64,000 bases of DNA from CANIGN01 sp041391385 (GCA_041391385.1 JAWKOD010000005.1:186001-250000); one strand, 5' to 3'. Counted from the stretch's first letter, positions 26,387 through 36,329 are shown. Notes: generated by a model not told the origin, from the sequence alone. Program-made: numbers and translations.

Positions 26387-27271
26387 ATGAGGCTTATTGA
26401 GGAGAAAAAAGTTGAGTTAGCTAATGAATCAAAGGCTCAAGTTCTTCAACGAAGGCAAGATGCTTTGGTGCTATTGGAAGAGAGTCAGAGACTCGATTTA
26501 AGTGATTTCGCCGTATCAAAGCACGAAATTTTTCAAGGGTTAGAAGATTCCGAGTTAAGAGCTCTCTTTAAGCATAGCTTTAGTATTTTTAAAATTGTTA
26601 AAACTCTTCATAGAAAAGACCACCCTGGCATTAATAGATCGCCTATGAATGGCGAAGTACTTGTAAAATATTGGCCCGAGGCGGCTCGTATTCATATGCA
26701 AAAGGTTTTTGGCGAAAATACCTCACATGCCAAAGAGCGTGATTTTCAAGAGATGACGCTAGCCACGATTGTAGCTTTTGCGGATGATATGAAAAATAGT
26801 AATCAGATCTACGCTAAAAAAATAGGAGATCTCTTAGAGGCCTATAAGGAGGCCATGGATTATTTGGCCGTTAAGGGGGAGCCTGAGGATTTGGATTCTC
26901 TACTAAAGGTTTACGTTCAACCATTAAAAATTGAAGGTGTAGATGATACCGATTACATGGCAATAAAAACCTTTTATCATCGCCGAAACGATGGCACTTA
27001 TCTTGAGGGGCAAAGTTGGAAAGAAGATTTCTCTTGGGTAGACGACAAGCAAGGTCAGCTTCGAGCCGCAATATTGGGAATTCTTTTTAGAAATATTTCT
27101 ATGGTCACTGATGAAAAAGGAAATATTAGCTCGGTGAAGTTGTCGCCCGCTATAAAGGAATATTTGTCCTATAATCCTATAGCTCTAAGAAATATGTATG
27201 GGCTCATACATCTGCACGTTGGGGGTTATGCACTCATATTAGAAGCTTTGGGATTAGAGTCTCCTCGCTAA
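26387..27271 (+). CDS. Cytosolic helical protein of unknown function
   Basis: 294 residues from ATG 26387 (AAGGA upstream); a longer frame reaches back to 26189 but that part lies over the divergent gene and reads poorly. No signal peptide or membrane segment. The first 50 residues are a charged helix (EEKKVELANESKAQVLQRRQ), the rest mixed helical with HVGGYALILEALG near the end. No family recognised. Its start is only about ten bases from that of the divergent ADP-ribosyltransferase-like gene, so a functional link such as immunity is possible but unproven. Confidence 0.65.
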   Translation: MRLIEEKKVELANESKAQVLQRRQDALVLLEESQRLDLSDFAVSKHEIFQGLEDSELRALFKHSFSIFKIVKTLHRKDHPGINRSPMNGEVLVKYWPEAARIHMQKVFGENTSHAKERDFQEMTLATIVAFADDMKNSNQIYAKKIGDLLEAYKEAMDYLAVKGEPEDLDSLLKVYVQPLKIEGVDDTDYMAIKTFYHRRNDGTYLEGQSWKEDFSWVDDKQGQLRAAILGILFRNISMVTDEKGNISSVKLSPAIKEYLSYNPIALRNMYGLIHLHVGGYALILEALGLESPR

Positions 27272-27376
27272 TGTTTATTTTTCATGCATTTCTTAACAAA
27301 GTGTTTATTTTTTAGTGAGAGAACTTAACGTATTTGCCTAAGGAATACTCACGAAGGAGTTTATCCTGAGAGAGCT

Positions 27377-28273
27377 ATGTTAAAAAATAAGGGGACGTTA
27401 CTTTTTTTAATACTCATGAGTTCTTGTAAAACGGTAGATCGATCTGATTATGTTCCTCTATCTACTCAACGAGAAACACCAAGATCATCCGAACACACAA
27501 ATCCAGTAGCCAAGACTCTTCCTGTTCAGAGACCTGTAGAAGCTCAAAAGACTAAGCCTGCGGAACCCGTGCCTACTAAAGTGGTGGCACTTCCTACTCA
27601 AGAAGTAGGGAGAGTGAGTGATAACTGCCCGAAGTCACTAAGTCCAAATCAAACCTACTGCAATATTTTCCCCGAAGGGTGTTTATACGTTCCAAGTGCT
27701 GTAACGAGTCAGCCTTTAATCTATATTAGAGGACTCATTCAAGAGTCTCCTCGTTCTGCTCCTGAGAGTACAAAGTATTTGTTTGATTCGCATGGGACTT
27801 ATCACTTGAACAGTGTAGCCACAGCTAATAGTCAAATGATCTTAGCGACTCACTCTCATACAACAAAAATAAGTAGCTCTACTTTGGCTTGTTTAAAGAC
27901 TATGAATGCAACGTCAAAAGTCGACGTGGCAGCACACAGTGCGGGTTATAGCGGTCTCAATGCGAGTGCAGGTGTCTTAAGGGGATCTGTTAATAAACTA
28001 AGTCTGCTTGATTGTTTTTATAACACGGAGATGCTTTTAGAGGCTTATAACACAATAGGAGCAAGGCACTGCTCTGGTTTTTACACGGATCACACGACAA
28101 GAAGTGGGCAGTCTATTGTAAGTAATGCTCGGTCAGTGGTGAGTAAAACGGGGTGCGATTTAGAGTCTAGAACTGGACATGTATCAAGCGTTAGACCTGT
28201 CTTGGAGCGGGCTTTTGGAGATACGCGTCTGGTAAATGGATCGACTCAGCACAAGAATGGCAGTGCGATTTAA
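27377..28273 (+). CDS. Lipoprotein with a Ser-hydrolase-like motif
   Basis: 298 residues. Lipobox LMSSC near residue 17 gives a lipid-anchored protein, followed by a Pro-rich linker to about 75. The C-terminal domain has many cysteines and VDVAAHSAGYSG, resembling the nucleophile elbow GxSxG of alpha/beta hydrolases, with a downstream D and H (FYTDH). Function otherwise unknown. A GAAGGAG lies upstream but rather far from the ATG. Confidence 0.6.
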   Translation: MLKNKGTLLFLILMSSCKTVDRSDYVPLSTQRETPRSSEHTNPVAKTLPVQRPVEAQKTKPAEPVPTKVVALPTQEVGRVSDNCPKSLSPNQTYCNIFPEGCLYVPSAVTSQPLIYIRGLIQESPRSAPESTKYLFDSHGTYHLNSVATANSQMILATHSHTTKISSSTLACLKTMNATSKVDVAAHSAGYSGLNASAGVLRGSVNKLSLLDCFYNTEMLLEAYNTIGARHCSGFYTDHTTRSGQSIVSNARSVVSKTGCDLESRTGHVSSVRPVLERAFGDTRLVNGSTQHKNGSAI

Positions 28274-28318
28274 GACTTTGTTGGCCTTGGCTTATTTTAA
28301 AGATAGGCTAATGAAGCG

Positions 28319-30475
28319 GTGGCTAGAAAAAAAATCATCAAAATCCTTCTCGTAGTTGCTGTTGTGGGCTTAGTATACTTTGCGAAAGTTCAAGGATATC
28401 TTTCACTGCTCACGCTTGAGAATTTAAAGGCTCAGCAAGACTCACTTCGTTTATTAATAGCTGAGAAGCCTCTTTTTTATCGAAGCGCTTATTTTATTAT
28501 TTATGTACTTGTAACCGCACTTTCTATACCAGGTGCTACCATTATGACATTAGCCGGTGGAGCCTTGTTCGGACTATTTGAAGGCACCCTTATTGTTTCT
28601 TTTGCGAGCACGCTAGGAGCTACCTCGGCGTTTCTCTTGTCTCGTTTCTTTCTCAAAGATTGGGTCGAGAAAAAATACAAATCTCGAATTCAATCTATCC
28701 AAGATGGTTTTAAAAAAGATGGAGCCTTCTTTCTTTTTTCAATGAGATTGGTTCCTGTTTTTCCGTTTTTTTTAATTAATCTACTTACGGCTTTGACTCC
28801 CATGAAGGTGATTACCTTTTATCTTGTAAGCCAAATTGGCATGCTTCCTGGCACGATTGCCTATGTGAACGCTGGCACTGAGCTTTCACAAATTAATTCG
28901 CTTTCTGGCATTTTAAGTCCAAGTCTAATTGCGGCTTTTGCTTTTTTAGGACTGCTGCCCTTGATTTCTAAGTTCATTCTTTCATTTTTAAAAAGTCGAA
29001 AAGTTTATAAAGCTTTCAAAAAACCAAAAACTTTTGATTACAATGTTTTAGTTGTTGGAGCAGGTTCTGCGGGACTCGTTACTTCCTACATTGCTGCGGC
29101 TGTGAAAGCTAAAGTTGCGCTTATCGAAAAACATAAAATGGGCGGGGATTGTTTAAACACGGGTTGTGTTCCAAGCAAGGCCATTATTAAAAGTGCAAAA
29201 GTTGCTAAGATTCTCAAGGATTCAAGTGATATAAGTCGTTATGGCGTGAAGTCCTCTGGCTTTGAAGTTTCTTTTCCCGATGTCATGAAGCGAATCTCTG
29301 GAGTGATTAAAGAAATTGAGCCTCATGACTCTGTAGAGCGCTACTCAAAACTAGGTGTGGAGTGTATTCAAGGTGAAGCCAAAATTTTAAGTCCTTATGA
29401 AGTGCAGGTGAATGGAAAAACTCTTACGACCAAGAATATCGTGATTGCTACGGGGGCTCGTCCCTTGGTTCCAAAGATTACAGGGCTTGATAAAATTCCA
29501 TTTCTTACAAGTGATAATGTTTGGTCGTTAAATGAATTACCTAAGAAACTTTTAGTTCTAGGTGGAGGACCCATTGGATGTGAGTTAGCGCAATCTTTTG
29601 CAAGACTGGGCTCCGAGGTGACATTGGTAGAAATGGCGCCGCGATTGATGGCGAGAGAAGATGAGGAAGTTTCTCAACATATTGAGAAGCAGTTTAAAAA
29701 AGAAGGAATGCATGTATTGACCTCACATAAGGCGGTTGAGTTCTCAGCAGGCGCAAATGGCATGAATACTTTGAAATGTGATCATAATGGTAAAGATGTC
29801 GTTCTTGAATTCGATCAAGTTCTAGTTGCCCTGGGGAGGGCGGCGAATACGAAAGGTTTTGGATTAGAGAATATTGGAGTTGAGGTTTCTAATAAAGGAA
29901 CCTTAAGCCATGATCCTTTTTTAAGAACAAAATATCCAAACGTCTATGTTTGCGGTGATGTCGCAGGCCCCTATCAGTTTACACATACGGCGGCTCACCA
30001 AGCATGGTTTGCAGCGGTAAATGCCTTATTTTCACCTATTGTAAAATTCAAAGCAGACTATAGAGTTATTCCTTGGTGTACCTTCACCGATCCTGAGGTT
30101 GCACGAGTAGGCATGAATGAAAGTGAAGCTAAATCCTCTAATGTTGACTTCGATGTCACTCGTTATGGGATTGATGATTTAGATAGGGCCATTGCTGATT
30201 CTGATGCCAAAGGATTTGTAAAAGTCATTACAGCAAAGGGTTCGGATAAAATTCTTGGTGCAACAATTGTGAGTGCCCATGCGGGTGACATGATTACAGA
30301 ATTTATTACGGCTATGAAGTATAACTTGGGTCTAAATAAAATACTCGGCACAATTCATATTTATCCTACGTTTTCTGAAGCAAATAAATATGCCGCGGGA
30401 CTTTGGAAACAAGCCAATAAGCCTGAGGCGTTGTTGAAATGGGTTGAGAAGTTTCACACTTGGAGGAGATCTTAA
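28319..30475 (+). CDS. TVP38/TMEM64 membrane domain fused to mercuric-reductase-like flavoprotein
   Basis: 718 residues from GTG. Residues 1-225 form a DedA-like TVP38/TMEM64 membrane domain (LSIPGATIMTLAGGALFG, SMRLVPVFPFF). From about 238 follows a pyridine nucleotide-disulfide oxidoreductase: FAD site VVGAGSAGLVTSYIAA, redox pair in CLNTGCVPSK, NAD site VLGGGPIGCELAQSFA, GDVAGPYQFTHTAAHQAW, and the C-terminal dimer domain (HIYPTFSEANKYA). It heads the arsenosugar-type operon, six bases before arsS. Substrate is unknown; a metal(loid) or thiol redox role is inferred. Confidence 0.9.
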   Translation: MARKKIIKILLVVAVVGLVYFAKVQGYLSLLTLENLKAQQDSLRLLIAEKPLFYRSAYFIIYVLVTALSIPGATIMTLAGGALFGLFEGTLIVSFASTLGATSAFLLSRFFLKDWVEKKYKSRIQSIQDGFKKDGAFFLFSMRLVPVFPFFLINLLTALTPMKVITFYLVSQIGMLPGTIAYVNAGTELSQINSLSGILSPSLIAAFAFLGLLPLISKFILSFLKSRKVYKAFKKPKTFDYNVLVVGAGSAGLVTSYIAAAVKAKVALIEKHKMGGDCLNTGCVPSKAIIKSAKVAKILKDSSDISRYGVKSSGFEVSFPDVMKRISGVIKEIEPHDSVERYSKLGVECIQGEAKILSPYEVQVNGKTLTTKNIVIATGARPLVPKITGLDKIPFLTSDNVWSLNELPKKLLVLGGGPIGCELAQSFARLGSEVTLVEMAPRLMAREDEEVSQHIEKQFKKEGMHVLTSHKAVEFSAGANGMNTLKCDHNGKDVVLEFDQVLVALGRAANTKGFGLENIGVEVSNKGTLSHDPFLRTKYPNVYVCGDVAGPYQFTHTAAHQAWFAAVNALFSPIVKFKADYRVIPWCTFTDPEVARVGMNESEAKSSNVDFDVTRYGIDDLDRAIADSDAKGFVKVITAKGSDKILGATIVSAHAGDMITEFITAMKYNLGLNKILGTIHIYPTFSEANKYAAGLWKQANKPEALLKWVEKFHTWRRS

Positions 30476-30480
30476 GAGTT

Positions 30481-31449
30481 ATGACAGCAAGTTTTAAAGA
30501 GCGCTTGTCTGCCGACTCCTTGGAGTTAAAAAGAAATTCTGTAAGTACTCTTCAGATTAATTTAGGCAAACTTTGTAATCAAGCCTGTCGGCATTGCCAT
30601 GTAGAAGCGGGTCCTACGAAGACGGCTGAAAACATGGATGAGAAGACAGCTCTTCATCTTATTCGTTTGATTGAAAAAAGCTCTCTGATAAAAACGTTGG
30701 ATATTACGGGTGGGGCACCAGAGCTTAATCCCTATTTCAGAGAATTCGTAAAAGTGGGAAAGAAGAAAAATATTGAAGTGATTGATCGGTGCAATCTAAC
30801 AGTTCTCTTTGAAAAGGGACAAGAAGACACGGCTCAATTCTTAGCAGATAACGAAGTGACCGTTGTGGCTTCGCTTCCTTGTTACTCTCGAACAAACGTA
30901 GACAAACAAAGAGGAAACGGAGTCTTTGATAAAAGTATTCGAGCTCTTCAGCAATTAAATCAATTGGGTTACGCAAAAAGCGATAAGCTTAAACTAAGTC
31001 TTGTGTACAACCCCTTAGGGCCTACGCTTCCTCCTGATCAAAATAAGCTCCAAGAGCAGTATAAGGTTGAGTTGATGGAGGATTTTGGAATTCAGTTTAA
31101 TAAACTTTATACCATTACGAATATGCCCATTAAGAGATTTCTTACAGATCTACTTCGTCAGAATAAATTAGATGAATATATGTCACTTCTGGCAAATAGT
31201 TTTAATGTGAGGGCATTTGATAATGTCATGTGCAAAGAATTTATTTCCATTTCTTGGGATGGTCGGATTTATGATTGTGATTTTAACCAGATGTTGGGTA
31301 TTGAAGTAGCCTCTTCATTACCTCGAAGTGTTTGGGACATAAATAGTTTTGAAACTTATAAGGCGTCGCCTATACAAGTGGCGAATCATTGTTTTGGTTG
31401 TACGGCAGGGGCAGGAAGCTCATGCACGGGATCACTCAGTGCAAGTTAG
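30481..31449 (+). CDS. arsS: Arsenosugar biosynthesis radical SAM protein ArsS
   Basis: 322 residues from ATG 30481 (GGAGGAG upstream). The radical SAM motif is CNQACRHCHVEAGP (CX3CX2C), followed by LDITGGAPELNPYF, and the C-terminal SPASM-like region has CKEFISISWDGRIYDCDFNQ and HCFGCTAGAGSSCTG. ArsS transfers the 5'-deoxyadenosyl group to dimethylarsenite on the way to arsenosugars. It is followed at 23 bases by arsM, its known pathway partner. Confidence 0.93.
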   Translation: MTASFKERLSADSLELKRNSVSTLQINLGKLCNQACRHCHVEAGPTKTAENMDEKTALHLIRLIEKSSLIKTLDITGGAPELNPYFREFVKVGKKKNIEVIDRCNLTVLFEKGQEDTAQFLADNEVTVVASLPCYSRTNVDKQRGNGVFDKSIRALQQLNQLGYAKSDKLKLSLVYNPLGPTLPPDQNKLQEQYKVELMEDFGIQFNKLYTITNMPIKRFLTDLLRQNKLDEYMSLLANSFNVRAFDNVMCKEFISISWDGRIYDCDFNQMLGIEVASSLPRSVWDINSFETYKASPIQVANHCFGCTAGAGSSCTGSLSAS

Positions 31450-31472
31450 TTAAGAATTAAGGAGAAGATTTT

Positions 31473-32537
31473 ATGAGTCAGGAAAATTTTACATTGGAAT
31501 CAGTTAAGGAATATTACGGGAAAGTCTTAAGCGGGAGCAAAGATTTAAAAACAAGTGCCTGCTGTATCAGTGGTAATGTTCCTAGTTATCAAAAGGAAGT
31601 TCTTTCTAAAATTCACTCTGAAGTTTTAGAAAAGTTTTATGGATGCGGGTCTCCGATTCCTTTGGCATTAAAGGGAAAAACGGTTCTCGATTTGGGAAGT
31701 GGCTCTGGTCGAGATGTCTATCTCATCGCAGGTCTTGCGGGTAAGGGCTCACGGGTTATCGGAATTGATATGACCGACGAGCAATTGAGCGTAGCAAAAG
31801 CCCATTTGAGCTATCATGAGAAGGCTTTTGGACTTGAAAGTGGAAGCATCAGTTTTAGAAAAGGCTTCATTGAAGATTTAATAACTGCAGATATTGCAGA
31901 TAATTCTGTGGATGTTGTGGTATCAAATTGTGTTATTAATCTTTCACCCAATAAGAAAAAAGTATTTCAAGAAATAATGAGAGTTCTTAAGCCAGGCGGT
32001 GAATTACTCTTTTCAGATGTGTTTTGCTCCAGACGACTCCCTAAGGAGTTTTCACAAGATCCCGTCTTATTGGGTGAGTGTTTAGGCGGAGCGCTTTATA
32101 CAGAAGATATGCGACGTATTTTTTCAGAACTGGGAGTAAAGGATTTTAGAGTTTTATCTAATTCTAAACTTATTATTTCAGATGAGGCCATTGCTAGAAA
32201 GCTTGAAGGCTATACCTTTAGCTCTACAACTCTGAGAGCTTTTAAACTAGATTTAGAAGATCGCTGCGAAGATTTTGGTCAAGTGGCTAATTACAAAGGT
32301 GGAATTCCAAACTCAGAAAGGTTTTTTGTTCTAGATGATCACCATGTCTTTGAACAGGGCAAGCCTATGCTTGTATGTGGCAACACTGCGGATATGCTTT
32401 CTCAAACACGCTTTGGGGAATATTTTCAAGTTACGGGTGATAAGTCTAAACACTTTGGACTTTTTGATTGTGCTCCTGCTCCGACGCTTGTAGATACAAA
32501 AGTTGATGCTAAAACTCCACAAGGAGCTTGTTGCTAA
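31473..32537 (+). CDS. arsM: Arsenite methyltransferase, arsenosugar type
   Basis: 354 residues; AAGGAGA precedes the ATG. SAM motif VLDLGSGSGRDVYLIAGLAG, N-terminal Cys pair (SACCIS), FYGCGSP, the mid Cys in VVSNCVINLSP and FSDVFCSRR are the arsenic-binding cysteines of ArsM. The C-terminal extension ends in GACC, which may bind metal(loid). The enzyme methylates As(III) stepwise. Its stop codon overlaps the next start (TAATG). Confidence 0.93.
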   Translation: MSQENFTLESVKEYYGKVLSGSKDLKTSACCISGNVPSYQKEVLSKIHSEVLEKFYGCGSPIPLALKGKTVLDLGSGSGRDVYLIAGLAGKGSRVIGIDMTDEQLSVAKAHLSYHEKAFGLESGSISFRKGFIEDLITADIADNSVDVVVSNCVINLSPNKKKVFQEIMRVLKPGGELLFSDVFCSRRLPKEFSQDPVLLGECLGGALYTEDMRRIFSELGVKDFRVLSNSKLIISDEAIARKLEGYTFSSTTLRAFKLDLEDRCEDFGQVANYKGGIPNSERFFVLDDHHVFEQGKPMLVCGNTADMLSQTRFGEYFQVTGDKSKHFGLFDCAPAPTLVDTKVDAKTPQGACC

Positions 32538-33408
32538 TGCTCGCTGTTGTTGGTGGCACGGGCCTTTATAAAATACCTAACCTTGAGATATTAGAAGAAC
32601 GACTTGTGGAAGGCCCTTTTGGTGCGCCCTCAGGACCCGTGCTCCGAGGTAAAATCGCTTCTAAAGAAATTCTTTTTCTCGCTCGTCATGGAGGCGGACA
32701 TAGCTTCTTGCCCCATGAAATAAATTACCGTGCAAATATTTATGCGCTTAAATCTATGGGTGCGAAAGCTCTCTTGTCCGTATCAGCCGTAGGAAGTTTA
32801 AGAGAAAACTATAAGCCAGGAGATCTTGTGGCGATTGATCAATATATTGATCTCACCAAGGGATTAAGAAAACATACCTATTTTGGAGATGGTATTGCAG
32901 CTCATTTGACGAGTGCTCATCCCGTTTCGCAAAAGTTAAAGGAAGCTCTTACATCGGCAGCCACTCAAGTTAAACTCACAAATAGAAGGATCCACTCCTC
33001 TGAAAAATCCGCTGTAACTTATGCGTGCGTGGAGGGCCCAAGGCTCGGTACGCGTGCTGAGAGTTTGATGCTTAGAAACATGGGGGCTGACCTCGTGGGA
33101 ATGACAAATGTCCCTGAAGTCTTTTGGCTCGTGAAGCTCAAATTGCTTATTTAAGTTTAGCTATTGTTACAGATTACGATAGTTGGATGGAGGATAATTC
33201 CAAGCATGTTGAAATCAGTAAAATATTTGAACTTTATAATGAAAGCTTACAGGATGTTTTAAGTCTTATTCAGCAAGTTGTTAAGAATTACTCTTCCGAG
33301 GAAATTGAAACGTGCCCAAGTCGTAAAGCTTTAATGGGTTCGGTCATAACTCCGGACACTAAATTAAATTCTAATCAGAAAAAATTATTGGAGCTCTTAA
33401 GGTTGTGA
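32537..33408 (+). pseudogene. MTAP/PNP-type nucleoside phosphorylase, frameshifted
   Basis: Restored length about 290 residues. Seen: AVVGGTGLYKIP, ARHGGGHSFLPHEINYRANI, LSVSAVGSLRENYKPGD, YACVEGPRLGTRAE and GMTNVPEV, all 5'-methylthioadenosine/purine nucleoside phosphorylase motifs. The frame breaks right after this; adding a T to the T4 run 33122-33125 gives EVFLAREAQIAYLSLAIVTD, again typical, through to 33408. In an arsS-arsM operon it likely removes adenine from the adenosylated arsenical, which is an inference from operon context. It overlaps the next gene at GTG 33405. Confidence 0.8.
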
Positions 33409-34091
33409 GTCAGGGAGCGGGAACTTTTAAGCTTGCAGTGATTATACCTGTAAGTGGAGAAGAGCCACTTTTGCCCGCTCTTTTAACCATTTTGAACCGT
33501 TTTTTTGAGTTAAATGCTTTAGCCTTTGAAATTCTTGTGGTGACTGCACCCAACACATCTCTTCCAGAAATTGATTGTACAATTATTCAGTCTGCTAAAA
33601 ATTCTCGGGCGCATCAAATGAATTTAGGTGCTCAAGACATAGACGCTGATTATCTTTGGTTTGTTCATGCAGATAGCACTTTGACGAAAGAACTTTGCAC
33701 TAAAGTTCATGAAATCGTTACTACAGAAGTGAAGGCTTCAAGAAAAATATACTTTTTTGATTTAGCGTTTGATGCTGCTTCGCCCTTTATGTGTCGTTTA
33801 AATGCTTTTAGTGCAAATATTCGGGCAAAGTATTTTGCGACTCCATTTGGCGATCAGTCCTATTTAATGACGAGGGATACATTTTTGGGGCTAGGCGGAT
33901 TTCCTGAGAGTTTTTTTTCGGGCGAAGATCATGCCTTTATACAAAAGGCTAAGGAAAAAAACATTCAAGTAATCTCTGCAAATGAAACAATAATTACAAG
34001 TGGCCGAAAGTATTCTCGTGAAGGTTGGTTAAAGACTACGCTTTTGCATATTTATCTTACACTCAAGCAAGAAATTAAGGGACGAGACTAA
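33405..34091 (+). CDS. TIGR04283-type arsenosugar glycosyltransferase
   Basis: 228 residues from GTG 33405, overlapping the stop before it. A GT-A family 2-like fold: AVIIPVSGEEPLLPALLTIL at the start, the short acidic motif in WFVHADSTL, FGDQSYLMTRDTF, GGFPESFFSGEDHAF. Proteins of this type accompany arsS/arsM and are thought to attach the sugar aglycone. Membership is recognised from motifs and context. Confidence 0.85.
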   Translation: MSQGAGTFKLAVIIPVSGEEPLLPALLTILNRFFELNALAFEILVVTAPNTSLPEIDCTIIQSAKNSRAHQMNLGAQDIDADYLWFVHADSTLTKELCTKVHEIVTTEVKASRKIYFFDLAFDAASPFMCRLNAFSANIRAKYFATPFGDQSYLMTRDTFLGLGGFPESFFSGEDHAFIQKAKEKNIQVISANETIITSGRKYSREGWLKTTLLHIYLTLKQEIKGRD

Positions 34092-34092
34092 A

Positions 34093-34734
34093 GTGAATAA
34101 GCTTGGCCTTGCTATATTCGTTAAAACACCTGAGTTAAGTCCCGTTAAAACTCGACTGGCAAAAGATATTGGTCAAGAAAAAGCCTTAAGGGCCTATGAG
34201 TGGTGTCTTAAAACAGTTGAGGAAACCTATAAGGCTCTTCAATCGATGTTGCCTCAATCGTTAGATGTCTATTGGGCAGTTGCCGAAAAAGAAGCCCTTA
34301 ATTGTAACCGATGGAGAGGATTTCCGAATATATATCAGGGGGAGGGAGCTTTGGGAGATCGTCTCCATACCGTTACTAGCGTGCTGACAAAAAAATATCA
34401 AAATTTTGTCGTGGTTGGAGCTGATACGCCAATTCTTCCTCTCTCTTTAGTTACTCATTCTCTTGAGTTTTTACTCAATACTCCTAACTCTTATGTCTTA
34501 GGACCTGCAGAGGATGGTGGATTTTATTTGTTTGGTGCGAACATTAAAGTTCCCGATAATTTTTGGAATTCATTAACATATAGTCAGAGTCAAACGGCTA
34601 ATGATCTTGTTGCGTTACTTCCAAATGGTCTTAACAAAAATTATCTCCCACAAATGTGGGATTTAGATACAGTAGAAACTTACGAGAAGCTTCTCTTTGA
34701 GAATGAAAGTTTTAGAGAGTGGATGGATTGTTAG
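34093..34734 (+). CDS. TIGR04282/DUF2064 GT-A-like protein
   Basis: 213 residues from GTG, one base after the preceding stop. Motifs: IFVKTPELSPVKTRLAKDIG, QGEGALGDRLH, VVVGADTPILPLSL, LGPAEDGGFYLFG and QMWDLDTVE. DUF2064 proteins resemble nucleotidyltransferases and occur in arsenosugar gene clusters; the exact reaction is not established. It ends the operon and overlaps the convergent hydroxylase gene by 23 bases. Confidence 0.87.
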   Translation: MNKLGLAIFVKTPELSPVKTRLAKDIGQEKALRAYEWCLKTVEETYKALQSMLPQSLDVYWAVAEKEALNCNRWRGFPNIYQGEGALGDRLHTVTSVLTKKYQNFVVVGADTPILPLSLVTHSLEFLLNTPNSYVLGPAEDGGFYLFGANIKVPDNFWNSLTYSQSQTANDLVALLPNGLNKNYLPQMWDLDTVETYEKLLFENESFREWMDC

Positions 34735-35536
34735 CGGACTTTCTTCGTTTGATAAGTGTATGAGGCCACTTGAGCGGCTTATGTGCGGGTAGCTTAAGCA
34801 AGTCCCAAAGCGCTACATCTTTTGGGTAAGCAGGATTGCCTATGGTGACATCAAAGATATTTTTATGAAAAGTTTTGTGAAGTTTATCCCATAGAATAAA
34901 AATAGCTCCGTAGTTTGAATTGGTTTCTTCTAAGTAGTGCGAATGGTGGGTTTGATGGTATAGGGGCGTGATTATTATTCGAGATAGATGTTTTTCGACG
35001 AATTGCGGAAGTCTTGTATTACTATGATGAAAGAGGATGCTTGCTGTGAGTATGATTTCGAAAAAAAGTAAACTTTGAAGGCTAAAGCCAATAAAGAGAG
35101 CAAGAGCGGCTCTTATGCAATTAGATAAGATAAGTTCACCCATATGAAAACGCAAAGCAGTAGAAGCGTCCATGTCGATGTCTATGTGATGCACATTGTG
35201 AAAGCGCCATAAAAAAGGGATTTTATGATTAGCCCAATGCCAAAGGTAAAGAGTGTAATCTAAAAGCAAAAAAGAAAGTATGAAGCTAAGGTTTTTGTTG
35301 GCGTCAATGAGGTGAATCAAGCCAATTTGCTTTACTTCTGAATAGTGAATTGCAGCTAGCACAAGAGGGAAGCTCAAAAACCTACTTGCGATCGCAGAAA
35401 TCATAAAAAGAGAGAAGTTCTTAAGTTGCCGTCCTGATTTTGAGGTTTTGAGCTCGCGTAAGGGATAATAGGTTTCAGCAACCGTAAGTGTTAAGTAAAC
35501 AGCAAAAAGAACAAGAACACTCAGTTTTAGTTCCAT
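34712..35536 (-). CDS. Fatty acid hydroxylase/sterol desaturase family membrane enzyme
   Basis: 274 residues with about five membrane helices and the diiron histidine motifs HWANH, HNVHH and HQTHH, with FHHSN between them. The family inserts oxygen or double bonds into membrane lipids, sterols or ether lipids. The 3' end overlaps the DUF2064 gene, convergent. Substrate cannot be deduced. Confidence 0.9.
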   Translation of the reverse strand: MELKLSVLVLFAVYLTLTVAETYYPLRELKTSKSGRQLKNFSLFMISAIASRFLSFPLVLAAIHYSEVKQIGLIHLIDANKNLSFILSFLLLDYTLYLWHWANHKIPFLWRFHNVHHIDIDMDASTALRFHMGELILSNCIRAALALFIGFSLQSLLFFEIILTASILFHHSNTRLPQFVEKHLSRIIITPLYHQTHHSHYLEETNSNYGAIFILWDKLHKTFHKNIFDVTIGNPAYPKDVALWDLLKLPAHKPLKWPHTLIKRRKSANNPSTL

Positions 35537-35542
35537 AAATAT

Positions 35543-36289
35543 TTATTTTTTAATGGATATTTTTTTTACTTCTTCAATAAGTGTCAGGGTCTCGGCACGT
35601 TTTTTATAATCAACATCCATAAAGGAGTAAGTAATGATGCCTTGAGGGTTTACGACATAAGAAGCTGCTACGGGGAGCTCCCAGTCGTTGTTACCATTTG
35701 CTTTTGCAAGATCTAGGCCCATGCTTTGATAAAGCTTTTTAAGATCGTCGGGAAGTTTAAAGACCAGTCCAAACTTCTTGCCAATGACAGAGCCGACATC
35801 ACTTAAGACTATGATGTCGAGGCTGTTTTTTTGAACTGTTGAAAGTGAGTTGTCAGGAGTTTGAGGAGAAATAGCGACGACTTCGGCTCCGAGTGTGTGG
35901 AAAGCTTCAATGTTGGATTGAAGACTGTTAAGTTGTAAATTGCAGTAGGGGCACCAGGCACCTCTGTAGAATGTTAAAACAATAGGGCCTTTTTTAAGAA
36001 GCTCAGTGGTAGATATTTCTTTTCCGTTAGAATCAGGAAGACTAAATGCGGGAATCTTGTCTCCCATTTTAAGTGCATTTTTGAGAATTTCTGATTTCCT
36101 TAGCTTCTCGGTGGCTCCGTTCATTATTGCAGCCTTTTCGGGAGTTGATTTGGCTTTTGCTTTGTCGGCCAAGGCTTGAAGTTCTTGAGTGAGCGTAGAG
36201 GGAGGGTTTTTGTCTGCTTTGTTTGCTGCAAAAGAAAAGGGAGGGCTGAGTAGAAGAGTAAGTAGGATTATGCGGTAAAAGTTTTTCAT
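35543..36289 (-). CDS. Secreted peroxiredoxin-like (AhpC/TSA) protein
   Basis: 248 residues with a signal peptide (about 1-21, ending FSFAA). A helical linker precedes a redoxin domain (from about 75): PAFSLPDSNGKEI, the active site FYRGAWCPYCNLQL with CxxC, and AEVVAISPQTPDNS. This type is annotated peroxiredoxin-like; it likely reduces peroxides or thiols in the periplasm. It lies six bases upstream of the hydroxylase gene and may be co-transcribed with it. Confidence 0.87.
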   Translation of the reverse strand: MKNFYRIILLTLLLSPPFSFAANKADKNPPSTLTQELQALADKAKAKSTPEKAAIMNGATEKLRKSEILKNALKMGDKIPAFSLPDSNGKEISTTELLKKGPIVLTFYRGAWCPYCNLQLNSLQSNIEAFHTLGAEVVAISPQTPDNSLSTVQKNSLDIIVLSDVGSVIGKKFGLVFKLPDDLKKLYQSMGLDLAKANGNNDWELPVAASYVVNPQGIITYSFMDVDYKKRAETLTLIEEVKKISIKK

Positions 36290-36329
36290 GCTTAAGAATC
36301 TAACATGCTTTAGGTGAAACGCTAAATTC

